A stretch of DNA of 64,000 nucleotides. Source: Cladopsammia gracilis (Eukaryota > Cnidaria > Anthozoa > Scleractinia > Dendrophylliidae). The DNA is taken from the NCBI GenBank assembly GCA_022457155.1, contig JAJGOT010000241.1, positions 77,501 to 141,500 on the forward strand. The letters run 5' to 3'. Made by a program: the position numbers and the translations under genes. Shown here one piece after another: positions 52,490 through 63,672 of the stretch; positions within the stretch are counted from its first letter, which is position 1, and each line of letters starts with the position of its first letter. The notes under the pieces were generated by a model, which saw only the letters and a list, made by a program, of their open reading frames with translations, did no database searches and was not told where the DNA came from.

Positions 52490-55400
52490 TTACCTGCTAT
52501 CGCAGTTCTCATCGTCATGGTCATCGTCATCTTCATCGTCAGGCACGACATCATCATCGTCACACCTGTTGGTGCAATCCTGAAGGCGACAGAGGTCAGT
52601 GCATTTCAGGCCATTTGCCATACAGGAGCATGATGGAAGCTTGCAGGACCTGCTGCATTGGCAAGACAACAGTTCCAGAACTGCTTTCGGGGCTGGTAGA
52701 CCACCCATCCAATCAATCGCCAGCCTGCCATCTTCAGTGCACCAGCCATATCCAAGAGGCGAAGGTATTTCGGGGAATCGTTGAAGACTTCGTTTCCAAA
52801 TTGCAGCCTGGTAGTTAGCTCTAAGCGCATGCTTGCGAAGTGAGTCGTCACAGGGAGGTAACTGATTGGAATCAACATCCCCTTTCTTCAAGCAGTACAA
52901 CCGGTATCGCAGCTCGTTGACTTCATTTGTTCCCGAATTCTTGCAGTACATAGCACAGGTGAACCTCTGGAGGTCACGGTAAAGCTCGTTAGACAGCTGC
53001 CATTCCGTTCCAAGTCCCTGGAATACTTCCTGGAACCCTTGATCTTGTGCCATGATCCGAAACACTAGTACCTTCCCCCGTCCCTGAAACGCACTAACTG
53101 TATCACAGCCAGTAAACGCATGGAATCCCGGCAATGATCTGCAGGTACTTGCTCCAATTCGCTCGACTATCCTTGAAACATCTAAGTACTTTACTCTTGT
53201 CTGGGAACTGCATTTGATGAACATGGAGGACGGAATAAAACTCTTGAAGGCCAAACACAGTACCAAGACATCTGTATCTTCGGACACGATTATTACCGCA
53301 ACAAACTTTGATCTCGCAGCATGAGCTGCATGCAACAGTAACCTGGTGTCCGCTTCTTCTTGAGATGAGTCGAGATCAGTCAGACGTTCAACCACTCCGG
53401 ATGACAAATGGTAGGCTTCTCTGCCACAGGTGACCACGAGCGTCTTCCCTGATAATTTGTCTGCATACTTTTCCTTCTGCCATTCCTTAGTCACAAAGAC
53501 TATCAATGCTTGCTTGTTCCGTGAACGGCACAGGAATTTTCGCCATTGTTTGACCTTGTGATCTGCTTGGAGGTTACGAAACTCACTTCCTGAACCTTCC
53601 CCTCTGTTCTCTCGTTCCGCGCTCTTTATTGAGTCGTCTCGGTAATCATCGAACACGACATCAATTCTGTCGCTCGAAGTGCCTTCGTTTAACGCCATAC
53701 TAAGTAGAGACTCGGCAATCTCAGCAAATGTTTTCTGGTCACCCTTTAGACGCTGAACTAAAGCCATGCCATCTATCAAGCATGCTGAGGGTTGGGGAAT
53801 AACATGTGCTGCTTGTACATTCTTCTGGAGTTCCTTTGCCAAGGAGGCTTTATTCGTCTTGCGCAACGTGCCATCTGGCTTAGCCAATGTCCATGGGAGT
53901 GGTCCGAGAGGGTGGGGGAGGACTTCAATCATCTTCAAGTTTCGGCTCTCTGCGATCACAATCATTTGTGCAAACAGTCTTCTCTCGGCTTTAAGAACAA
54001 CTTCTTGGTTGTTAGAAGCTTTAACCTTTATCTTCTTGTTGAGGTCAGTAAAGGTCTTGAGCTTGGCTTTCTTCAAGGTGTCATGGAATTTTACATTTGG
54101 CGGATCACATTCGAGACGCTGTTCTCTGAAAGCTTTGTAAGCTTCTTCGCCAACATCTTTCGCTCGTAGCAGATCATCCTCTACTTCAGAAGAGGCGACT
54201 TTTCCGGTCGATAGACAGACAAGATCTTGAAGGTCGGGGTTGAAGGGATTTAGCCAAGTATCTTGAAGTAATGAAATTATGTTCTTAACGTCAGTTTCAT
54301 CACGCGTGATCCTTGAGCGCTGTAAGTCATTGTGTTTCGAAGAAGAGCTGTTGATATGCAGCATGTCCTTAAGTTGCCTGAGGAACGTGCTTCGATATTC
54401 CGCCACTAAATAGTACTTGCTGACGGCGTTGGGTTTTAGGCTGAATCCTTTCGTGCCCCCTGAGGTTTGAGTGTCCTTATTTACTGTCTCCTCACATGTT
54501 TGGTCAACAGGTACTCTCCCAAAAGGATTGCTGTTGCCGAGCTGAACAGAAAGTCCTCCCGAACTTAGATACTCGAACGCGTCTGGGTGCTCCTCGGGAA
54601 GATGGGACATTTCCGAGAGATACGCAGAGAGGTACCTGGCGTAATTGACTTTATCATAAGCGAAGCACCAAGGTACAATTGCTCTGAGATAGGAGAGGTG
54701 CATTGACCAGTTTCCCTCCCTAGTCGCTCTTATCAGTCCCAATAGCACCTCGACCATGTCAACACACGACATCCAGAACTTCGAAAGCTTTCCGTTACTA
54801 TGACGAAGGTGGTGCGAATACGAAAGAAATAGCTGCGAGACCTCTTCAAATAAGGGACTTCTCATGACATCCTGACACTCCGGTTCACACGTAGAATCAA
54901 TAAGCGGCTTCAGTCCTTTCATAAGCTCATCCACACGAGGTTTCTTGTCTTTGTGGTGTTCTTCAATCCACCGCTGAAACCCATTCCACGCTAGTCGGTT
55001 AAGAACTTCGAACAAGAGCTTGTGAAACCTGATGGCACGATTATAGCTACGACCTTCCATAACGCCAGCCGCGGATCCGTCAGCAATCACTCCAGATTCC
55101 ACGCATACATCACGCAAACCAGCATCCTGGAAACGCTTTCCTATCACCGCCAAGAACGTACAAATGGTATGAAAAACTCCCATTCTCAAAACAATATCGT
55201 TGAACTGGGCACTGTGTTTCCATTTTATCTCGGTAGCTTTGGCGTACAGAGCCTGGTCGAACACAACAACAATGCTTTGGAGACGCAAGGTTTCTTTGAT
55301 CTGAAGCGACTTCGTCAGGACTTGGTACACGGTAGACATATCAGTCGCTGGGGCGTTGATAGTGGGGAGGTAACCTACGCTATCCTTTGCGACCACGTGC

Positions 55401-57236
55401 TCGTTTCTCACCAAAATATTGAATCCAGTCCAGCTAGGAATGGTTTGGTTTTCACTGGAATGAAGGCGTGCCAAAAGCCATAGCAAGTTCTTTTTCCTAG
55501 CGTTTTTCGTTATTTGTGATGATGTCACCTCTACATATCCTCGAGAAGGGGGGCCGCGTCGATCACCTGCATTATAAATAGGAAGATTGGCGTCGTCCAC
55601 TGTATCTATGCTTCTCTTTTTTGATTTGACCATTGCAGGTACTGACGCGGGTGGAAGTTGAGGACCAAAATGCACAGCTTGCACAGCGATACCATTGACT
55701 CGTTGGGAGGTGCCCTCACCAGACAAAGTTTCTTCGAGACGATCGATATTGTCCCAGGCGAGAGTGGTACCGAGAAACGGGCGGATGTTTTCAGGAAGAG
55801 GAACTTCGTTACCAGGAGTTGCCGCCATCTTTTGAAGGCACAGTGCGGTATTTATCTCTTCTAGTTGAGAGTACGCAACTCCGTGGCCACATCGGTTCAA
55901 GATCTGGATAAGGTCAACATTGTTGGTGAGAGATTTGACGGCATACGGGAGTAAGATATGCTTCGGGGGGCTTCTGCCTTCCGCCACTTACAGCAAATAT
56001 CAGGTCTTGTCCTAATGACAGCATAAGGCGACGAGTCCTTGGCGAACAAGATTCCATTCCTGAAAAGCTAGTGCTACCTGTCATAAGAGTATATAAGAAC
56101 TTTTTGACTACCTCTGGGATGTTCAAGGCATTTTCGGTCAAGTCAGATGGTTTTGGAGGCCATGAGGCTTCGATATCTTGGGCTTGGATCGCTTCTCTTA
56201 GGCTAAGGGCGGTAAATGATGTATCGCTAGTGCTAGACAAAGTAGTGTTACTCTTCTCTGTAACTTGCTTGGCTAAATCCAGTCTTGAAAGATTTCTTGG
56301 AATCGCAAAAATGCGATTGTTCCCATACAGATCTTCAAAATCAATAGCATCTTTAAATTCTTTCTCAAGACTTCTTCTGAAATGGGTTCTTGTGGGTTCT
56401 GGTATTTCTAGTTCTCCTTGAGAATTAACAAAAGAGGTAAACAGGGCATATAACTCGCTCAATCTCACAATCCTAGGATTTTGTAGCAAATCGGTTCTAA
56501 TGTAGTTGAACAATTTCTCATACCCCTGCAATTCAGCACGGGAATATTCGATATACTCGCTGTCTTCTTTCTTATCGCCACTGAAAGGGATATTTCGGGT
56601 ATAATTGCGATAGCATGACTTATGGTAGCACGCTTCAGCAGCCACAAGCTCTCTAGAGACGACAGCCAAGATTCTGTGATCATTTTTTCCTACAGCAGCC
56701 TTCTTGATCGTTTCATCGGCGCGCATATCCACGCACTGAATCAGTTCCTCCCTTGTGCGAGAGTTCCTGGTGTATTTATCCTTTTCGCAAAAGATACAAA
56801 CCCGCTGATAAATTCTACTAGGATTGGCCGTGGGTTGTCGGATGGAAGATCTGCCACTGTCGGTGGAGTTACAATTTGCTCTCTCTGTCGCATCCAATTG
56901 AGATAACTTGTCGAGGTTTCTCTTCAGCGTAAATATACTACGGCATTGCCTATGGTAAGTAACTTTAGGTAGTTCTCCTTCTTCTAGAGTTTTTGCGATC
57001 TCAAGAATCGGCTCGTGGTTACGAATAGTTGCAGCATTTAAAAGTGTTTTCCAGGACTCGAGGTCTTTTAAGGTTGCCAATTCTCCCGTGTCGTTGCAGC
57101 AGTGAATTATACATTCTTCCTCTCTCCGTTGTCGTTTATCCTGTTCTCTATTATCTGTGACTTTTCGTTTGGCTCCTTTTGAACAAAAGTAGAAATATAT
57201 AGTATGAAGTCCGCGATGTAAAAAATACTGCAGCAA
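52490..57236 (-). pseudogene. Academ-like transposase (Cys-rich, XPG/PIN-type nuclease, CXC)
   Basis: Two overlapping frames form one gene. The 5' part (57236 to 55914) has Cys/His pairs CIIHCC, YHRQC, CIFCEKDK, QCVDM and ACYHKSCYRNYTR, like the Cys8 finger of Academ proteins. The frame then shifts at a run of six G on plus (55965-55970). The second part (1165 codons, to 52490) starts near PPKHILLPYAVKSLTNNVDL and carries nuclease-type acidic motifs: SACLIDGMALV (about 736), VVFDDY, SSQEEADTRLLLHAA (about 879), VSEDTDVLVL (about 900) and HAFTGCDT (about 957). A CXC-like cluster CQCSRSCKLPSCSCM...CTDLC...DCTNRC is at about 1100-1140, with an Asp-rich tail after it. There is no in-frame ATG at the 5' end, so an upstream exon probably exists. 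A GTAAGT donor-like sequence sits at the shift. Confidence 0.75.
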
Positions 57237-59244
57237 GTATTTATCAACTACATTAAGGGGTTATAAAATAAAAAGATTGCTTTGGCTGCCTTGCAGTTCT
57301 CGACTTTTCATAATCGCTGGCTATTTGCAAACTCGATTGGCTAACTTTTTCATTATTTCCGCTTTACATTGCCAAAACGACTTAAGAAAAAAGAAAAATA
57401 CGAGCATGGTATCCTTCATTATAATTCAACACATTGATACACTGTCGAAATATGGTAAAAAGTTATCGATATGCGTTATGTCTACATGACATATAACCAG
57501 CGATGGCGGTAAATTTCGCATTTTGAAGGAAAGTGAAAATGATTGCTGCCTGCAATTTCGTGTTTTTTTGGCGAAAAAGTGCGTGAACTATTAGTTAAAA
57601 AAGGGAAAAGAAAGAAAAAAAGAGAAGAAAAGAAAAGAAAAGAGAAAAATACTGTTCACATGATTGGACAAAAAAGGCGCGAAATTTTCGCGTTGTCGCG
57701 GTCGCAGTGTTGTTTCTTGGCGTAGCTGAAGGAAAACTGGTTCAAAGTTTAACCGCTCGACAAGAAGTGAATGAAGGAGCACAATTTTCGTGAAATTACT
57801 TTGGTAATCACCTCTGGAATATGATATAGACTTGATGTTTCTGATCTTGTCATTACGACTGTGGGAGCTAAAAAACGAGCATTCCAAGTTTGTAAACAAC
57901 ATTGATCGACTCAGCTCGTACTTCGATGTTTGAAAATTTGGTGCTTATAGAAGGGACTAAAAGCCAAATCAACTACAGGTACGATGTTTTAACCGTTTCT
58001 TGTATCCTTTAGCTGTGAATTTTTGTAAGGTTACTGTCCACGCTGCAGTTCTTTCCGACTTTTCGCCGCTATGTTTAGGTTCGTAGCCGTGTGTTTGTTA
58101 AATTTGTTTTGATTCTGAATTAAACTTTTTAAGATACGAAACACTTGTAACTAAGACATTCTATGCCATTTTACTGTGTTTTAATTTTTGTAGTCACTAC
58201 TCTGTCCCGTTCTTTGAGTAGACGAAAGCTCTTCGTAGAAACTGTCAACTGATTGTGTACGCTAAATTAATTTTAGCTTGGCAAAAGTTTCGGCATTCAT
58301 TGCTTGTTGTTTAAGAAATGGTGTGAGGTAAACTATTGTAGTTAGCCTTTTTACTTAATGATAGGTTGTATATCTCAATGATTTTTTTCTCGAAACTGTG
58401 ATTTGTTATCAATGTGTTGAATTAAAAAACAGTTATAGTGTTCAAGCTTGAACAATATTGACAAAGGGCGTCACTTTCATTCATGAACTGTGTGATGCTG
58501 CAAGTTTCGCGCGGTAAAACATCTGTAAGCTTTTTTTTTTAATAAAAGGCTAGTCGGCGATATTTTCTTCAAACTGTGCTTTGTTATCAATGTGTTGAAT
58601 TATAAAACTATTATAGCGTTCAAGCTTGCGTGATATCGCCTAATTTTAGCCGACGAGGCCTACGGCCTCGTCGGCTAAGTATTAGGCGATATCACGCGCG
58701 CTTTCGCGCTATAATAGTTAATTAGCCTACACTGGGTGCCGTAGGCTCCATTATTCAAAGGCCGGAGGGATAGTTTTAAAATGCTCCGAGTGAGAGTGAG
58801 TTTATTTAATTATCGAACCTCCATTCGCCTCTCGAATGTCTGTAAGTTTTGGAAATATTTTTACTCTATTGACAAAATTAAAAGCATTCTCAAGGAATTA
58901 ATAGTCATTTATTAATGTGCAATAATAATTGTTCCTTTTAGTTTCGATTTCTTTGTTAAAAAAGATAATAAAATAGCGAGAAACAAACACTCACCTGCCT
59001 TAGTTGTAGTCGCCATCTTGAATTTTACCCATGATGCATTGCGATTGCAGGCTCATAATGAATTATTTCTTATGTTGTCGTTTTTTGAAAAATAGCCAAA
59101 TCTAACATAATAAAACTATGAAAAACGCTTCTTTCTTTTATTTTGATATCATAAATAAAGTTTCTACTTGAACGATAAATTCTATAGCACTTTTAAAATT
59201 CAGCCCCGTTTTCATGCAAAAGCGGGCTTTGGCGATATTTCAAT
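57237..59244. other. Academ-like right non-coding region, probable promoter side
   Basis: About 2 kb upstream of the transposase frame. It should hold the promoter and perhaps a first exon, but I cannot place either. It contains a direct repeat (TTTGTTATCAATGTGTTGAA at about 58402 and 58581) and a large hairpin at 58605-58720. Confidence 0.5.
58605..58720. repeat. Large GC-rich hairpin inside the Academ-like element
   Basis: GCGTGATATCGCCTAAT, then TTAGCCGACGAGGCC, TAC, GGCCTCGTCGGCTAA, then ATTAGGCGATATCACGC form a 70-bp almost perfect palindrome (58628-58697). AACTATTATAGCG and CGCTATAATAGTT extend the arms. Confidence 0.9.
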
Positions 59245-59385
59245 GCTTCAAAAATACAAAAAAGCTACCGATTTCAGATTGATATCATGACTTTTTGGAA
59301 TCACCTTCGGACAAGCTTCAAATCCGTACCACTCTTGGCTGGTCCCTCGAATTGGTACATTTGAGTGGCTCTGGCCCATGGACTA
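59245..59385 (-). repeat. Academ-like right terminal inverted repeat
   Basis: Paired with the left arm. Read on minus it gives TAGTCCATGGGCCAGAGCC, GTACCAATTCGAGGGACCAG, CATGATATCAATCTGAAATC and GGTAGC in order. Confidence 0.8.
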
Positions 59386-59388
59386 ATT

Positions 59389-59839
59389 GGGGCTGAAACC
59401 GTTCTTCTTTAACAGGGCGAAAAGAACTTGATGGCAATTGAGAAACTTTTTTTCTGCTGGGATGAAGGTCATCATATGCCAGTGAGAAATATTTAAAATC
59501 GTCGATGAGGAATTTTTCCAGGTGTTCATAGTCATTGCCGTCGTTACCTGTTATGTGATTAAAAATTTCATGAGCGTTGCCATTGACTTTTTTCCATTTG
59601 GAAGCTTTGACAAACTCCCTGACTTTTTTTCTTGTGATTTCGTCACGGGGAATTTGGGAGAGAATTTGTTCTTGATAAAATTCGAGATCTTTGAGTGGAA
59701 TTTGATTTTTCCCCTGATTTTTGCGGATGACAACTTTGAAATGTCCCAGTCTGGGATTTTTAGGAGAATGCCATGTTGTGCGGGTTTCTGGAATAATTTC
59801 AGGAGTGTCATCGATTTCTTCTTCTTCGGAATCAGACAT
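59389..59839 (-). pseudogene. N-terminal part of the Polinton gene split by the Academ-like element
   Basis: Starts MSDSEEEEIDDTPEIIPE at 59839. It runs about 130 residues to DDLHPSRKK with a RLGHFKVVIRKNQ segment, then meets a run of seven T (59447-59453 on plus). Past that run, the frame that joins the C-terminal part is the other one. So there are two lesions: a homopolymer frame change and the 8-kb insertion. The intact protein would be about 190 aa. The function is unknown. Confidence 0.7.
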
Positions 59840-59945
59840 TTTCTTTTCCGGGAGAGATTGTTTGATTCGGATGGAATTGGCCGCTGCGGAATTTAGGGAA
59901 AGATTTTTTCAGAGTGGCATTTTTCAAATATTTTTTCTGCTCCAT
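59832..59945 (-). CDS. Possible 37-aa first gene next to the right terminal repeat
   Basis: ATG at 59945 in CTAAAATGG, directly inside the terminal repeat. It encodes MEQKKYLKNATLKKSFPKF and continues to GKENV, overlapping the next start by a few bases. Lys-rich, with no domain. The tight overlap and TAAAATG context resemble other genes of the element. Confidence 0.35.
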   Translation of the reverse strand: MEQKKYLKNATLKKSFPKFRSGQFHPNQTISPGKENV

Positions 59946-59955
59946 TTTAGCAGTC

Positions 59956-60225
59956 AGTAGTTGAAATTAACCACTTCTAAGACATTCTCAATTATCCCCC
60001 GTTTTTATCACAACTCTTTTTCTGCTGATTTCGGCAAGTGGGGCAAAAATTATCATAAGTGACAATCCAGCAGAATCGTGACGATTCTGATGAATTTGGC
60101 AGATGAGAGAAAATTCTGATTTGTGTGAAAAATGGGGGAACTTGACGAATTTTTTGGAATTTCTTGGAACTGTTAAAACTGGGGGATAATTGAGAATGTC
60201 TTAGAAGTGGTTAATTTCAACTACT
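59956..60225 (+). repeat. Polinton right terminal repeat (270 bp), same orientation as the left
   Basis: Nearly identical to 37829-38098 read on the same strand, so it is a direct repeat. Its own 45-bp ends are perfectly inverted. It is preceded by ATTTTAGCAGTC (59944-59955), the exact reverse complement of the 12 bases after the left repeat. Confidence 0.9.
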
Positions 60226-60870
60226 AATGCCGCCACTCGTAAACTGTACCAAGCATTAAGATCTCACATGAAAAGCCTAGAAAACTAAAGCTCTCAATTT
60301 TAAACTTCAAAAAAATTTATAAAGCCAAAATCATTTTTAAATCTGAAATTTCATGTGGCCACTCAAAATGGTACAGAGACTCAAAGATCTGGCAAAATGC
60401 CGCGACTCGTAAACTGTACCAAGCATTAAGATCTCACATGAAAAGCCTAGAAAACTAAAGCTCTCAATTTTAAACTTCAAAAAAAATTTATAAAGCCAAA
60501 ATCATTTTTAAATCTGAAATTTCATGTGGCCACTCAAAATGGTACAGAGACCCAAAGATCTGGCAAAATGCCGCCACTCGTAAACTGTACCAACAATAAG
60601 ATCTCACATGAAAAGCCTAGAAAACTAAAGCTCTCAATTTTAAACTTCAAAAAAATTTATAAAGCCAAAATCATTTTTAAATCTGATACTTCATGTGGCC
60701 ACTCAAAATGGTACAGAGACTCAAAGATCTGGCAAAATGCCGCTACTCGTAAACTGTACCAAGCATTAAGATCTCACAGGAAAAGCCTAGGAAACTAAAG
60801 CTCTCAATTTTAAAATCCAAAATCATTTTAATTTAAATCTGATATTTAATGTGGCCAGTCAAACACAGTT
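60226..60870 (+). repeat. 170-bp satellite, right part
   Basis: GGCCACTCAAAATGGTACAG recurs at about 60357, 60528 and 60697 (periods 171 and 169). The last unit degenerates near 60855. Together with 37611-37828 this is roughly five units split by the Polinton. Confidence 0.9.
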
Positions 60871-61099
60871 TTTCAGATTTTCTTAGTTTACTGCTGTTAC
60901 TGCTGGTAGATTTATCACCTCAGAAGCTTGGACGTGCCAACTCTAATATCTTGTTTTTGAATATTGCCAGTGGTAGATTTCATCGTAACAGAAGCTTGGA
61001 AACTAATTGAAAGCCTACACACATTATTGTCAGCTTTTAAACACACAAAGTAATATATTTTAGTGTTATTTGCAGTGAAGCTTTGTACTTGTCTTTGAT
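60871..61099. other. Non-coding DNA
   Basis: Contains GGTAGATTTATCACCTCAGA and a similar GGTAGATTTCATCGTAACAG about 65 bp later, a weak direct repeat. No gene. Confidence 0.4.
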
Positions 61100-61715
61100 C
61101 CTGGCCTATGCAATCGATGAAAATCGATCATCGGAAACCCAATCGATCCATCGATATCGATCGATAACTGAACAATCAGTTAATTGATATCGATTGGCAT
61201 CAGCCAATCGATGACCAATCGATAGTCACGCAAAAATTATCACTAATTACATCGATTGTCATCGACCATTTGGTAAGATCACAGCTTGTTTTGCCTGGTT
61301 TCGACTGGTATTCATGCACTTTTTCTGTCTGTTTTAATTTCTATACAGAAATTTTCAATCTTCCCAGCATAGTACATTGGTAACGTGACTTCCATGGGGT
61401 AATTAGGCATTTTTTCATACTAAACCTTATCAGTTAAGCTGCGTGAGAGGCACCCGTTACTGTTATTAATAAACCAGAAAAGAAAGCCTAGGTAAAAACT
61501 AATGCGTTGTTAATTGTTATATCTTATAATTGTTGTTATCCATCAAATATCCCATGATAAGGGAGTCAATGAAAATCGAGGACATCAATCAAATTAAAAG
61601 TCACAAAATTTTATTTCATCGATTGGTCATCGATTTCCAATATCAATCGATTAATTGACATCGATTGTTATCGATTTTCATCGATTATCGATTTCGTCGA
61701 TTGCATAGGCCAGGC
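61100..61715. mobile_element. 616-bp MITE with ATCGAT-rich ends and 7-bp duplication
   Basis: The ends are CCTGGCCTATGCAATCGA and its inverted complement. The flanking duplication is CTTTGAT (61093-61099 and 61716-61722). Both arms carry many ATCGAT/ATCGATT words in both orientations. No coding potential. Confidence 0.85.
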
Positions 61716-61822
61716 TTTGATGGCAAGAGGAGCACAATATATGTTCTCACCAATTGGTTTAATAGTCATCAGAGTTGCTTTCATTCAAGTCCTCTGCATC
61801 AAAAGCCCCACTGAGGTAATTA

Positions 61823-61847
61823 TGTATGTATGTATGTATGTATGTAA
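61823..61847 (+). repeat. (TATG)n microsatellite
   Basis: About six TATG units. Confidence 0.95.
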
Positions 61848-62430
61848 ATGCACGGTTCAATGCAGAACAGCTTTTAATACGATTGACAATATAGGACTAT
61901 TGTCATTCCATGGACGACAAATTTAACTTTGATATAGTTAGCAAGTCTTATTGTACAGTTTATTCCTGAAAATATCCCACGAGTAAAGCTACCTTCTTGG
62001 CAAATACTTGCCGAATAGTAACAAAAAAACGTCGAACGTACCTTTCAAATCTCAAATGTTGAAGTCTTGTAAGTCAGCTAGCACCATGCCTTCGAAGACC
62101 TTTGTATTTACTGGTCAGCGATAATAAGATCGAGGACAGTACGCTATATGTATGACATTCAAGAGCATTCAAGTAATACAATCATCTCGGACCAAATTAA
62201 GTAATTTGTAACGTCAGGACATTTCATTGTGTCATACATAAATCACTAACCCAGTACGAGGCAAAACATCGGGGGGCCGGATTTATAAAAAAATCGCGCG
62301 CTTTTACGAAAGTCCTCTTGCTTTAACGGTCGCGTTCTGAGCACACAAGCTTTCGTCATCTACCTTTCGTCTACTAGCTTTTTACTGCGTTGCAATTTAC
62401 TCTTTCACATTTAAGGAGGTTTTGTTTACT
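61848..62430. other. Non-coding DNA, probable upstream region of the gene at 62431
   Basis: No open frame of note. No clear TATA box was chosen. Confidence 0.4.
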
Positions 62431-62696
62431 ATGGAAGAACAAATCGATAGAATAAGAGAGGGCTTGTCGGTTGACTTGTTCTTCTGGAAGAGCTCATAAG
62501 ACTTAGGAGTAACAGTGATGTTGCCGCAGACAATGCAAAGCTCCGACAGGAGCACGATCAAGCGAATAAATCGCAAGCTGAAGTACTACAGCGAATCAAA
62601 CGGCGCTTGAACGAGCCAGAAAATCCTCCCCGAGGTCATCCTCGTGCAAGACTTCGACGTGCAACAAGGACTATTGCAGTTCCTGCCGCATGTAGA
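62431..62696 (+). CDS. Putative first exon of a coiled-coil protein gene
   Basis: ATG at 62431 ([17 protein letters not shown]) opens an exon that changes frame near 62478. The second frame reads [40 protein letters not shown] and on to VPAACR, then a perfect donor GTAAGT at 62697. Heptad-like spacing suggests a coiled coil followed by an Arg-rich part. The frame change could be an indel or a sequencing error. Such short coiled-coil N-termini occur in anthozoan transposon-derived genes, so this may not be a host gene. Confidence 0.45.
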
Positions 62697-63672
62697 GTAA
62701 GTAGACGAATTGAACATAAGCAAGCTTATTAACGGTATAAATTACACACGTGCATGGATATAATGTATTCCTTGCAGGAGAATTAACATAGTGGTCCGTA
62801 GAATAATTCTTTTACAGTGACTTCTAGTATTTTTAGTTTAAAAATGAGTTAACGGTTTTGGCGCGCAAAATTATGCCGCGGTGCATAAATTATTCAGACT
62901 CGCACAAGCGTAAAGTAATTGAGTTTATTGCGATCTCTTCATTCTTCTATGGATAAATTGAAATAAAATAAAGTTTTCCAACCAAGAAAGCCCAAATATT
63001 TTGATGTGCGACTAAAAATTGGCTTTTTAGAATTATTGTTAATATTTTCGCACGTGGATGAAAATTAGTGCCGGCACAATTTATTCATTAAGCTACCGCA
63101 ACAGCGGTTTAATTGTAACTTAATATATTTTAGTTCCTTCGTCGTAGCTATAGTATTATAGCTAAATTGTGTTCATAATAATAATGATTAAAAACCCTGA
63201 AAACTTCAACTGCAACATTTTTATCTATATGGATTACAATTTTCATACTCTGATAGGTACATCCAAAGCCAACTGTGAAGGTGGGGTAGGGGGATCCTTC
63301 CTGGTATTTTTTGTAGGGTAGTGAGATCCTGAAAGGATTTTTACTGTTCGACATCCAAATAATGATGATGACTGACCAGAACGCTGTCGACATGAGTTCT
63401 TCGAAGCCTTCAATAGCAGCCATGCGTTCAGTAATTGAACGTTCCATTATGGTTCGACTGAGTTTGATTGCTGTCCATTTGATAATCAAACATTTGATTG
63501 TGTTCAATTGACAAAATGTTTTTTGTGAGTTTGAAAATGTTCGATTACGAAAGGGATCCCTGTATGTCTCTGAGTATTAAAAGTTTCAATCAATATAAGG
63601 TAACCTTGGTGGGGAGCGGGGTATTATTTTTTAATCACATTAAATTACATGTAAACCATTAATATTTTTCAG
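62697..63672. other. Putative intron
   Basis: From GTAAGT at 62697 to the acceptor ATTTTTCAG at 63664-63672. It holds no supported gene. A 119-aa minus frame at 63148-63507 lacks recognisable features. Confidence 0.4.

Larger units (their letters stand above)
51338..59385 (-). mobile_element. Nested Academ-like DNA transposon
   Basis: 8048 bp with terminal inverted repeats beginning TAGTCCATGGGCCA and the 3-bp duplication ATT (51335-51337 and 59386-59388). Further inverted matches at equal distance from both ends are GTACCAATGCGAGGGACCAG (51379) and its near complement (59338-59357), then CATGATATCAA and TCGGTAGCTTTT. The encoded protein has an XPG/PIN-like nuclease signature and Cys-rich domains. 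Academ elements are known to carry an XPG nuclease and a Cys8 zinc finger, with short target duplications. The classification is therefore good but not proven. Confidence 0.8.
37829..60225. mobile_element. Polinton/Maverick (adintovirus-like) element, decayed
   Basis: 22,397 bp, bounded by 270-bp terminal repeats starting AGTAGTTG and ending CAACTACT. It is flanked by the 6-bp duplication AATGCC (37823-37828 and 60226-60231); the intact satellite reads AAAATGCCGCCACTC at this point. Six-bp duplications and the gene set (polymerase B, integrase, ATPase, cysteine protease, two capsid proteins) define Polintons. The element also carries a fibre-like protein and a phospholipase A2. Without the nested Academ-like transposon it would be about 14.3 kb. 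Several key genes are broken, so this copy is probably not autonomous. Confidence 0.93.

Noticed and set aside
63148..63507. 119-aa minus-strand frame
   Set aside because: No domain, ordinary composition for AT-rich DNA, and it lies in the putative intron.
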